A stretch of DNA of 64,000 nucleotides. Origin: Ephemerocybe angulata (taxonomy: Eukaryota; Basidiomycota; Agaricomycetes; Agaricales; Psathyrellaceae). The notes under the pieces are model-generated. The model did no database searches. It was given only the letters and a program-made list of their open reading frames with translations, and had not been told where the DNA came from. The stretch lies in contig JAACJK010000069.1 of NCBI GenBank assembly GCA_013368325.1, positions 181,608 to 245,607 on the forward strand, in the 5' to 3' direction. Each line of letters opens with the position of its first letter. Within the stretch, counting starts at the first letter, position 1. A program made the position numbers and the translations under genes. Of the stretch, positions 1-9,992 are shown in pieces.

Positions 1-1037
1 CGCCGAGTTAACTTCCGGCGAACTTCAGGGCTTCAGGGCTTCAGGCAACTCACTACTCAGCACACTAGCCCTGTCACTCCTCAGCGTTCAACCTCCTCTG
101 CTTGGTCTCCCAATGCCTCGCAGTACCTCTCCGTTCGCCTATTAGTGCCTCGACCCAACCTCGAGCATCTTACGAAGCTTCGCAACTAGATCTGGAAGAC
201 ATACGCATACCCAAGTACATTTAGCCGGTCAACCGGTCACTAAGAGCACAGTACAAATCATAGGTATCCTGCATATACGTCCGTTTCTGAAGGGGAGCGA
301 GGACGAGGGAGGAGGTCACGGTATTGGGGACTCGGGTGCGAGGTCGGGATGGAGGACGAAAGAGGGAATGGAAGCGGAGTATGGAGGGAGGAGGGACTCG
401 TGGGGGAGCAAGCGGAAGAAGAGCATGCGAGAACTGTTTTTGCGCAGAGTTGAGTGTGACTTTCTCCGAGTCCAGCAGCATCTGGGCGAAATGTGCGAGC
501 TACTTGCGAGAAGAGTCGGGAGGGGATATAGAGTGAGAAGGGCAGGGTGTATGGACGGAGGGGGGAAGGTGAGCATAGAGTCGGGTGTGCGCAGAATCAA
601 GTATGTGTTTGTACGGAATAAGACGGGCGTGTGAAGGTCGAGCGAATGGTGCATCCCGGAATCTCCCCTGCGTTTAGGTGCGGAGCCCCGGCATGGATGA
701 AGGTGTGGAGCGATGGAGCGATTACGGGTGCGAGTGAGGGGCAAATGCGTAGTCGAGGATGGAGGGAGTGACTGGACCGGAACTGGGCGAGGCGTCCACG
801 GGGCACGGTACGAGCGTGGGAGGAGCGCATGGCTTAGACTGTGCGCTTGCGTTCTGTCATAGCATTGTGCTATGCCGTTGAACGTCGAATTTAGATTGGA
901 TTTGACGAGGGGCCGGGTGATGGGTTTCCTATACTGGAATGAGTGGGTGGCAGTTGATGGAGCGTTTCAGTATGAATCGGCGAGTGGATGGTGGATGAAT
1001 ACCTTTGAAATGGGGGGATATTAGGTGCAATAGTGCC
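1..1037. other. left edge, no gene supported
   Basis: The stretch has overlapping open frames on both strands but none has a recognisable domain, a convincing splice pattern or a paralogue elsewhere in the window. Near 20-48 a short imperfect tandem of 'ggcttca' units is visible. It is probably the 3' flank of the first NACHT gene plus intergenic DNA. Confidence 0.5.
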
Positions 1038-3320
1038 CTAAAAACTGCGGAACGACCCGCTCGGGTTAGCGGTAGAAAACAGACCAGACCACTCGGAATT
1101 GACAACCAGTGGTGCGTCTTCCATTGTCGCAAATGGTATTGCAAGCCCCCTGGGCCATTTAAACAACCCCGTTGGGTTTATTATCTCCTGGCCCTTGCGA
1201 CGGCGCCTTATGACCCAGACTCGAAGGTGCCAGAGTGGCCCGGGCACAAACCTCCCATTATCTCTGGCAAAACGTTCGGCTCCACGCCTCCAGTGCCGAC
1301 AGACGGAATGGCAGAACAACGGATTGCACTGGTGATAACGGGGAATCACAATCAGTTGAAGTGTAGCAGTGTGTAAGCGCCCTGCAGATTACTCACATGC
1401 AGGTGCATGCGCCGCAGCCATTGATAACTGAGCCCGGAGGGCGTCGTATCCCCGTGAAATTCGGGAACCTCAGTGAGTTTTTGCATCCACCAAGACAAGT
1501 CGCATACAAGTAGGTCTGCTTTGAGTGAAGGATTCACACAAGCTGCAGACAGTACTTTACCAGCGGCAGCAGCGATAAGGAAACTGGTGTAAAATTTCAG
1601 GGTTTCCTTCTCTGTGAGGGAATAAGCTGGTCCGTTGCCTGCAGTCGAAACGGATATAGTCAGATCATGTTCAAATATTGGACACCGGAAACGCCCTCGG
1701 ATTCACTCGGACGCACACGCACTTTTCAATATTTGCACAGTACGTCTTTGAAGTAGGGAGGCTTTCGCTTCTTCGTCGACGTAGAGATTCGTACAGCGTA
1801 GAGGTTCCCCAAGGAACTCACCAAATGATCGATGGTAAAAGCGGAAGTCAGCTTCTAAATCGTCGGGCGGCGGAATGGCCATCAGGGACAAAACATTTTC
1901 CAGGAGGGACTCCGCTTCCCCGGGATAAGAAGAGAGTAGTGCTCTCCAAAAATATGCTGGGCGCTTTGAACCTGCGTAGTAGCCTAGCGTATCGTTCACC
2001 ATATCTATATCCGATGCTTGAATAACTGCGATCCAGGTAGCTAAGAGCAGCGGATCTGGGCAGCGGTTCATAATCGAGGTGTAAAGCAAGTCCAGTGGTG
2101 CAAGAGGGCTCGGCCTGTTCCTATCGGTGTACGTCCCGCTCTCAAGGACTTGCGTCAACAGGAGTTGCGGGTTCCTTAAAGGTCCATCAACGAACCGGAT
2201 AACGGTGGCTGCATAGATGAACTGCCCCGAAGCGCTTTCGACCAAAATTTTGATTACATCCTCGGATGGCCATGAAGTGGGAAGGGCTGGGTGCCGGAGT
2301 CGGATTTCGGCGAATTTAGCCCTCAGGAAAAGCGCGATATCGCTGTCGGGGTCGTATTTGTCATCGAGGAATACTTCTGAGAAGGTCTTGGTGGTAGGGC
2401 GGGAGAAGAAGCGGCGGATGGCGGGGTCTGGGCGGCTGAAAACAAGGATGCGGAAGGGGAAAATGCAGGCATGGGTTAGGTGTAGAAGTGCTTCGAGGAT
2501 TTCGACCTGCGCCTCTTCGTTCCTTCGTTGGTCCTGTTTGAGCTGCTCCTCTGCGTTATTCCGCGCAGCTTTCCCTCTGCTGGGATTGTGAGGACGGCCA
2601 GCTTCGCATTCGTCGAGCCCATCAATGATGATGACCTGAGGGACTATCTCAGACGACTCTGCTGGTGTACGACGCCACACCCGTAAAGGGCGTATTATCA
2701 GTGCCTCGAGCTGGTCCGTAAGCCGTTTGTCGAATATCGCAGGATCTTGTCTGATAGCTAGAGCTACCTCCCGAGCAACATCCTGGAAGGAGGGGAGACA
2801 CACGAGTTGATATGCCAGCGTCGGAATGAGGTACCGCTTCAACCGCCGGCTCACGTCGCTTGAGAACGACGAGAAAAAGAAAGCGCCCGCAAGCAGCCCA
2901 CGTTTACTACACGTCTCCGCAATCGACCCAGCGATGGCCGTCTTCCCTGTCCCTGCCGGGCCAGTAACCCACATGATATTCCTCGCCGGATCTGCCTCAC
3001 CGCCGGTACTGTGTGCTGCCCAGCCGACGATGCTGTCCTGTACTGCCACCCTCGTATCTGGGTGACATTTGGGTGCGTCGCATCGGTCCTCAGAGTTGGG
3101 CAGCGCTCCAGCGGCGATATGTGGTTGAAGCACTGTAACACCATCCTCAGTTCTTCTGCTCGCCTACATGGAGTACACAAGGAAGGACGACGTACGCTGT
3201 GATAGGCTGTGATGCACCGTCGCCGGGCGATGCGCGCATATCGTAGTAATTGCCGCGCACCTCGGTGACAGAGATGCTATCTGCCACGACATGGTGAACC
3301 CCTTCGAAGGGACGGGACAT
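1038..3320 (-). CDS. NACHT-domain P-loop NTPase, copy A
   Basis: Predicted join, minus strand: 3320-3196, 3155-1723, 1638-1397, 1328-1038 (696 aa). The first exon has the sequence VRGNYYD, like the short lead-in common before Agaricomycete NACHT domains. A Walker A GPAGTGKT lies near residue 107 and a Walker B IIIDGLDEC near residue 220, followed by the winged-helix-like region with the FHFYHRSFGEFL-type block (here FRFYHRSFGEFL). The two short 3' exons match copy B in position, phase and sequence (WWMQKL; CNPLFCH..C.HWRRGA), which confirms they are coding. There are no WD40, ankyrin or TPR repeats after the NACHT part, so this is a short STAND-type protein ending in a Cys/Arg-rich tail. Such NTPases are thought to act in fungal non-self recognition or programmed cell death; that role is inferred. 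The 40-base first intron is unusually short, so the N-terminal join is the weakest point. Confidence 0.82.
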
Positions 3321-3477
3321 GCTCGCTCGTCAAGGGTCGGCAAAGAGTGGGTGGGGGTCCGTGGAGGCTCTGGATGACTATCGAAGCTGCTTAATGGATC
3401 GCGACAACCTGCACAACCTGCAACAACGTGGGGCGGTGTTACAAACTCAGACTCGGGCTCCGATAGGTCACGCGGGC

Positions 3478-3487
3478 GGGCGCTTAA
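3478..3487 (+). promoter_or_regulatory. GGGCGCTTAA motif upstream of NACHT copy A
   Basis: Exact GGGCGCTTAA, 158 bases upstream of the copy A start codon. The flanking bases (GGTCACGCGGGC to the left) are also shared with the copy B upstream region. It could be a conserved promoter element or simply a remnant of the tandem gene duplication. Confidence 0.4.
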
Positions 3488-3590
3488 TTTCTTGGACCCG
3501 GGACTGGTCAGAAGACTAAACGCATTCTCACTTCCACAGTCAACGGCTATAGAGGCTCTACCCGTCTGAATACATCATTCCCTAACTCTT

Positions 3591-5640
3591 TCACCTAGCC
3601 AGAGTCCCTGGTGTCGCTCCTACGGGGTCGTCTCGGATCACTTTCTCATACGGTATCGCCAGCCCCGATGGCCAAACTTCATATGCCCCGCGCTTTTGAT
3701 CTCCAAACCTGCGACGGATTCTTATAAAACCAGAGGAGAGGTACCAGAGTCTTCCGGGTGCATACCTACCATCCGCTCTGGCAAAACGTCCTGCACCACG
3801 CCTCCAGTGGTTACAGACGGGATGGCAAAACAAGGGATTACACTAGCGAAGGAAAAGAATCAGCTCAGGATACTTCATGTGCTCGAGAGAACAATTGTTC
3901 CATCAAGACTTCAGTTGTGTTAATGAGACTTACGTGAATGTGTATGTCCTCTAACCATTGATATATGACCCCGCGGCCAGATGTTTCTTCTATCCCCGGA
4001 TAGGTCATCCCGGGAACCTCGCAGAGCTTTTGCATCCACCAATCCAGGTCACAGGCCAGGAGGTCTTCCCTAGTAGAAGGGTTCGAGATAGCCTTCCATA
4101 GTTTACTGGCTCGGACGACCACAATACAAAAAGTATCGTAGAAATCTGCAGCTTCCTCCTCTGTCAGTACACATTCCGGTGCTTTGGCTACAGGACGCAT
4201 CACAATGGTTAGATGGACACGTCAAGGACATTCGCACTGGAGCTCACCTTTCAGTATCGCAGTGAAACGGGCTATAAGAAGAGATGTTCTGTCTTCCTCG
4301 CCGATGTAAAGGTCGACACAGCGTTGAGGACTGGACAGGAACTCCCCGAATGATCGATGGTAAAAGTGGAAGTTGGTCTTCAGATCATCGCGCGGCGGAG
4401 TAGCCAACAGTGAGGAAACATCCTCTAGGAGGCTGTCCGCTTCTCCAGGGTATGACGAGAGTAACATTTTCCAAAAGAAAGCCGGGCGAGACACATCCTC
4501 CAATTTCCAGCCTAGCAAGTCTGTAATGTAGGAGACTGGTTTATATTCTTCAGTGATTGTTATCCATGTGGCCAAGAGTCGAGGATTAGGGCAGCGGTTC
4601 ATGATGGAGGTGTAAAGCTGGTCCAATGGTGCAAGCGGATTCGGGCCTTTCACGTCAACTTGCATCCCGCTGTCGAGAACTTGCTTCAGCAGGAGTTGGG
4701 GCTTCCTCGAAGGTCCGTCAACGAACCGTATCACGGTGGATACATAGATAAATTGGCCCGACGCCTTCTCAACCAGGAGTTTGATCACGTCCTCGGGTGG
4801 CCAAGACGCAGGAATGCTAGGATGCCGCAGCCGAATCTCAGCGAATTTGGCTCTGAGAAAGAGCGCGATGTCGCTGTCGGGGTCGTATTGATTGTCGAGA
4901 AATATTTCTGGGAAGATCTTGGTCGTAGGGTGGGAGAAGAAGCGGCGAATGGCGGGTTCTGGGCGACTGAACAGGATAATGCGGAAGGGGAAAGCAGGTT
5001 CATTGGCCAGGCGTAGTAGGGTTTCGAGGACCTCGACCTGTTCCTCTTCATCCTTTCGGACAGCCGCGCTGCCCCCTGAACCTTGAAGCCGAGCAGCCTG
5101 ACACTCATCGAGTCCGTCAATGATGATGACCTTTGGTATTGGTCCAGGAGGTGCTATCGGGCGGCGCCAGGAAAGTAGGGGCCGTAGAATTAGGGAACTG
5201 AATTGGTCTCGCAGTCGCCGCCCGAATATCGCTGGATCCTGTCGAATGGCAAGTTCAACTTCCCGAGAAACGTCTTGGAAGTATTCGAGCCCCACGAGTT
5301 GGTAAGCGAGGGTTGGTACGAGGTACGTCTTCGAACGTCGCCTCGCGTCCCCGGAGAACGACGAGAAAAAGAAAGCGCCCGCCAGCAGCCCTTGCTCGTT
5401 GCACGTCTCCGCGATCGAACCAGCAATCGCCGTCTTCCCTGTCCCCGCGGGCCCAGTTACCCACAAGATATTCTTCGCCGGCCCAGGTTCGCTGACAGCA
5501 TCGTGCCCAGCCCAGCTGAGTATGCTGTCCTGCACTGCAACCCTCGTCTCCGGGTGGCATTTTGGGGCGTCGCATCGGTCTTCGGAGACGTTGATGTCAC
5601 CGGTCGTGACTCCTTCGGCGCCTTCGAAGAGACGGGTCAT
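3591..5640 (-). CDS. NACHT-domain P-loop NTPase, copy B
   Basis: Predicted join, minus strand: 5640-4248, 4187-3934, 3842-3591 (632 aa). It is a direct tandem paralogue of copy A, about 270 bases downstream of it in map terms. Walker A GPAGTGKT and Walker B IIIDGLDECQ are intact, and the region after them aligns with copy A throughout (for example PHSxxPxSWPPEDVIKLLVE and the FHFYHRSFGEFL block). The start MTRLFEG matches MSRPFEG in copy A, but the VRGNYYD lead-in is missing, so the N-terminus is shorter. The last two exons have the same intron phases as copy A. Both copies lack a recognisable repeat sensor domain. Its likely role, as a STAND NTPase in fungal immunity or cell-death signalling, rests on family knowledge rather than anything seen here. 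Confidence 0.85.
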
Positions 5641-6375
5641 GCTTGATGGCAGTGGAAAGGCTACAGTGGGTGGACGCCGTTCCTGAGAATGAGAGTTATG
5701 GTCAAGGGCACAGCTGATAGCGGTGACAACGTGCTGCTAGTGACACGATGACAGGCTGGGAATGGGAACCCAGCTCAACTCCGACAGGTCACGCGGGCGG
5801 GCGCTTAATTGCCGAAAACAGCTGAGGGCGGCCGAGGACCAGCAATCTGTCCTTACCCTCGGGATTTTCTGCGATATTTTGCTGCGCGCGCTATTTTTAC
5901 CTGGAACCCAAGATTAGATGCAAGGAGCAATCGATGGAAGACTCGTGGGACGTGTGCCCTTCTTTAAGCGCCCGCGATTGCGCCCGCCGCCATCCCCTTT
6001 CTGTATCGCCCAGTCCATAAGCCCAGAGGTTTCTTTTGCAATAAAAAGTTTTTAACTCAAGGGGAGGTGTGATACCATGCTTGATTGTGTACGATTCGTG
6101 GCATTTTCAGATACGAAGCATCGTTACTGGTGCCTAAAACATAGACGCCGTATGGTACAGTCATTGCAGCCACATATTCTCTGCTCTCCATGCCGTATCT
6201 AGTCCTCGCCTGACCGTATCACTGGCACTTCAGGTAAAAGAAAAGTTATTGAGGTTTACACAGATTATGGTACAATATGACAAGGTAGCTCTCCAATGCT
6301 GACGACCATCGACCTTGAGGTAGATGGAGTCGTCTCGACGGACACGAAATCTACCACCCTTCGCCTTCCTCGCCA
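5641..6375. promoter_or_regulatory. upstream region of NACHT copy B with two GGGCGCTTAA motifs
   Basis: No gene is seen. Two motif copies are present: 5799-5808 in plus orientation, 159 bases before the copy B start, and 5964-5973 in the opposite orientation. The first copy shares at least 24 bases of context with the motif upstream of copy A, so the promoter was duplicated with the gene. Confidence 0.4.
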
Positions 6376-7289
6376 TCAGATTCCACCACATCCTCCCCAA
6401 CAGGAGTTGTGCACCCTCGTAACGACCTTGTACTCATGCGAGAGATCGCTGCCCTCGTCCCGTGCTCTGGACTCGAGTATCTCACCGATTCTGGCTGCCA
6501 TGTCTCTGTTGGTGCCACTTCCCCAATCTCCAATCCCATTAAAAACGTCTTTGAGGAACCTCTTCGATAACCCTTCGACCATTCCCTCTATTTCATCAAG
6601 GCGATTCTGTAGTATTACGTTCATTAGCCATAGACCTCTCAGCGTGACATACCGTCCGAGGCCAGAAGCAGAAACGACGCATTGAACTCACTTGGACAGC
6701 CTTGCTCAAGCCCGCTGGCTCGACCTCATCGTAATCGCCCAAGGCGTGCTTCTTATTGACATGTTCAATGGCGGCGAGGTCGTTCCTGATGCTTTTACCA
6801 GACAAAGCCCTGGCCTTGAGCGCGTCGAGCACGGCCTCAATCATCTCTTCGACCGAGTTCGGGCGGATGTACTCGTACGCAATGGCGTCCATGACGGCTT
6901 CCATAGACCGCTTGTTCTGCTCAACAAGGAGGAACCTGAGTGAAATAAGCTTTTTCTGTGATTATCCAAAGGGCGTGTTAGTGTAGAACTCGATGAAGTT
7001 GCGAACAAGGGCGTACCTTGGTCTCCTCGTCGAGTTTGGGTGGTTTCGCGGGCTCGCTCTGAGCTACCTCGGCTCTGGTTGTTCCAGATACACCAGTATC
7101 GCCTTTGGCGCGCTTGAAAGTCGCCTCGTCGATCTCAAGAACGGACACGGCGCGTACCCTCTTCGTGGGTCGCGTTGGCTCAGGTACAGCGGCCGCGTTT
7201 ACGGCTTTGGCGTTCGTTGCGAGTGCCGACTTACTCACTGTTGCTGCTGAAGATTTCTTGGGGGCGGCTTTAGTCGACTTGGCGGGCAT
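6376..7289 (-). CDS. KST family protein 1 (unrecognised, tail truncated)
   Basis: Predicted join, minus strand: 7289-7017, 6955-6692, 6606-6376 (255 aa). I do not recognise the family. Exon 1 starts MPAKSTKAAPKKS and is Lys/Ala/Pro-rich with basic clusters (TRPTKRVRA, FKRAKG) that look like nuclear localisation signals. Exon 2 carries the family block RPNSVEEMIEAVLDALKARAL. Exon 3 carries the block beginning RLDEIEGMVEGLSKRFLKD with a GTN motif and ends SCWGGCGGI. The intron phases (0, 0) match copies 3 and 5. The stop comes just before where the others have an acidic tail. Reading the other frame from there gives ESDGEEGEGW, so the acidic tail has been lost by a one-base shift. The remaining protein could still be functional. 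Confidence 0.7.
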
Positions 7290-7783
7290 CTTGGTTCGTG
7301 TGGAGGTGAATGTAAGTTAGAAGCCTTTAGAAGCGCGTTCAAGAACCTGGAGCTGGCGGTTCTGATCCGATCACTTGAATCTACAACGTGCGGGATCCGG
7401 TTACCTTTGCTTTGACTGTTATCGTCGTTCAGGGGGAGAAGTCTAAGTGGGTCGTGGAGAAGCTAGCCCAGCCTGCTAGCGACGTGGTATGAGTGAATAA
7501 ATGAAATGAGAGATAAGATTCGTTTCACGACAGCCACAGTAAGAGCCATACACTTCCTTGACATTAATCCATGGCTACAACTTAAACCGACCAATTTCAT
7601 ATCACACATTCTACGGTACAATACACAGGGGAGAGCCGACGAACAACGATAGGATAGTAACAGGAAAAAAGGGATTAACTCAAGTGGTGCGAAATTCACC
7701 ACTCTTGCTCTTCTTCTTCTTCCCCTTCTTCCTCTTCTTCTTCCCCTTCTTCCCCTTCTTCATCCTCCCCCTCTTCCTCTTCA

Positions 7784-8733
7784 TTACCCAATGCATCCAC
7801 CCCAACAGGATCGGTACACGCTTTTTATGACCGTATACTCTTCCAAGAGATCGCTTTCCTCATCCTTCGCCCTTGATCCAAGCGTTTCGACGATGTCAGC
7901 AGCCATTTCGCTGTTGGTTCCGTTTCCCCAGTTCCCAATTCCTATGTTAACGGCGTTGAGGAACGACTTCGACAACGATCCAACCATCCCATCAATTTCG
8001 TCGAGACGGCTCTGTAACACATGCGTCAATCGTGCGACTTCAAAGGGTCACCGAACGAAGGCCCTGATGCCATAAACACGGGCAACTCACTTGAACTTCC
8101 TCGCTCAACTCCACCGGCTCGGCGTCATATTCCCCGTCGTGTGCTCTCCTTCGACCTCTTCAATATCCTCGTCCTCTTTCATAGCCTCGATCTCAGCCAG
8201 GATGCGTTCGCAATGCAATGATCTAGCCTTGAGCAGGTCGAGCACAGCTTCTCTCATTTCTTCAACCGTGTCCGGGCGGATGTCCTCACTCGCGGGGCAG
8301 TCCGCTTGGCCCGTGATGGCTCCAGTAGTTCGTTTTTTATGTTCAACGAGATCTTTCCAGAATGAAATGAGGTCTTTCTGTGATTGTTCAAAGGACATGT
8401 CAGTTTTGGACTAGGTGACTAGGTCCACGAAAATAGAGCAGAGGGCATGCAGCATACGTCGGTTTCTTCGTCGAGTTTGCGTGACTTTTCAGGCTCTCTC
8501 TGAGCTATCTCAGCTCCGGCGGCTTCAATTACCTCCGCGTCCCCTTTCGCGCGCTTGGGACAAGCTTCCTCGACGTCGACGATGGACTCAGCGCGTCCCC
8601 TCTTCGCGAGCCGCGTCGGCTCAGCTGGCGCGACCATGTTTGTCGCCATAGCGTTCTTTGCCTGTGTGGATTTACTCGCTGTTGTCGTTCCAACCATCTC
8701 GGGGGCCCCTGCTTTGGTCGATTTTGGAGGCAT
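7784..8733 (-). pseudogene. KST family copy 2, frameshifted
   Basis: Exons by comparison with copies 3 and 5: 8733-8458, 8377-8091, 8011-7784. Exon 1 is intact (MPPKSTKAGAPE, with KRGRAES and PKRAKG basic clusters). Exon 2 is 287 bases, not a multiple of three (261 or 264 in intact copies). Its frame runs into SRWS-stop, whereas the homologous ending (GEYDAEPVELSEEVQ) is found in another frame up to the normal donor. Exon 3 restores the family block (RLDEIDGMVGSLSKSFLN, GGTN-like NGTN) but stops after CWGGCIG because a small deletion shifts the Glu-rich tail out of frame. Unless translation begins or splices in an unexpected way, the protein ends inside exon 2. Splice sites are all preserved, so decay looks recent. 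Confidence 0.7.
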
Positions 8734-8978
8734 GTTGGTTTTCGTAGTGGTGGTTGAGTTTAGAAGCACGTTGGGACTCGAAGCTCGAAGACTTGGCGGA
8801 TCCTCTCAACAGGTGTCAACTGTATCTGACGTGCGTTCCATGGTGATCGGGCAAGAATTGAGTCGCCAACGTAGAATTGGCACAAGTCCAACGGTGTCAC
8901 ATCTGTGGTATACATATGAGTGAGTATTGGTATGAGAGATGAATCGGTAAATAGGCAAATATCGTCTGCGACGGTCTA

Positions 8979-9967
8979 CTACTCTTCGTCCTCCTCGCCA
9001 TCATCAGAACCGTCTTCGTCTTCACTGTCTTCGTCGTCACTACCGTCCAAGCCAGATTCATCCCCACAGCGGCCATAACAAGACACATAGACCTCCTTGA
9101 CAATCTTGTACTCCCTCACAAGCTTGCTCTTGTTTTGGGCTTTGTACTCAAGTATCCCAACGATTTCAGCTGCAATGTGGGCATTGGTCCCGCCTCGGGG
9201 GTACGCGCCCAAACTCTTCATGATGTCCTTGAGGTACATCTTGGTCAACCTTCCGACCATCTCTTCTACTTTGTTGAGGCGACGCTGCAGCACAATCAGT
9301 ATCAGTTGACAGGCTCAAATGAAGACGGAGGGCAAAGGGTCAGGTAAGGTAGAGTACTCACGCGGGCGTCCTTGTCATAGCCATCGGGGTCAGAGTCGTA
9401 CTCGCCCTCCCAATACTTTTCGTCCACTTCCTCAATCGCTGCAATGTCCTTTTCGATGCTTTTACCAGCCAATGCCCTATTCTTCAACTCGTCAAGCACG
9501 GCTTCGACCATTTCTTCGACTGTGTCAGGGCGCGACTTTCCGAACGCGATAGCGTCCATAATGGCTCCCATAGAGCGCACGGTGTGATCAGCGAGGCTCT
9601 CCTCGAACCCATCGAGTTTCTCCTAAGGTTCGAAATTTTCGTCAGCCTTTTCGTTCAACCGAGCAACGCATGAACGAATGGACCGCACCTTCGTTGCCTC
9701 GTCAAGTTCGCGGGGCTTCTCGAGGTCCTTGCTGGGTGCAGCAACCTCATCGTCCTCAGACGTGACGTTTCCACCCTTTGCGCGTTTTGAACGCGTCTCC
9801 TCGATCTCCACCGCAGAATCGGCACGTCCTCTCTTTGAGCGACGTGTCACCGACCCTGTGTCGTTGCTGGCGACTACCTTCGCCACGGTGGTAGACTTCT
9901 TCGGTGCAGCCTTCGCAGGTGCCGGCTTTGCGTTCTTGGAAGCCGTTTTGGTGGATTTGGGCGGCAT
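8979..9967 (-). CDS. KST family protein 3 (unrecognised, intact)
   Basis: Predicted join, minus strand: 9967-9689, 9622-9362, 9284-8979 (281 aa). This is one of two fully intact members. Residues 1-93: basic, MPPKSTKTASKNAKPAPAKAA, then RRSKRGRADS and RSKRAKG, resembling histone H1-type tails and nuclear localisation signals. Residues 94-180: RSMGAIMDAIAFGKSRPDTV and VEAVLDELKNRAL, probably helical. Residues 181-281: RRLNKVEEMVGRLTKMYLKD, a GGTN motif, EYKAQNKSKLVREYKIVKE, a Cys pair CYGRC, and an Asp/Glu-rich tail with no basic residues. No known domain was recognised. The charge layout suggests a nuclear, possibly chromatin- or nucleic-acid-associated protein; that is inference only. All introns are phase 0 and the exons are 279, 261 and 306 bases. 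Confidence 0.72.
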
Positions 9968-9972
9968 GCTGA

Positions 9973-9992
9973 GGTGGTGGTGGTGGTGGTGG
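9973..9992 (+). repeat. (GGT)n microsatellite
   Basis: A short run of GGT triplets lies immediately upstream of the start codon of KST copy 3, in its 5' untranslated region. The equivalent position in copy 5 (27936-27957) has an interrupted version. Confidence 0.7.
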
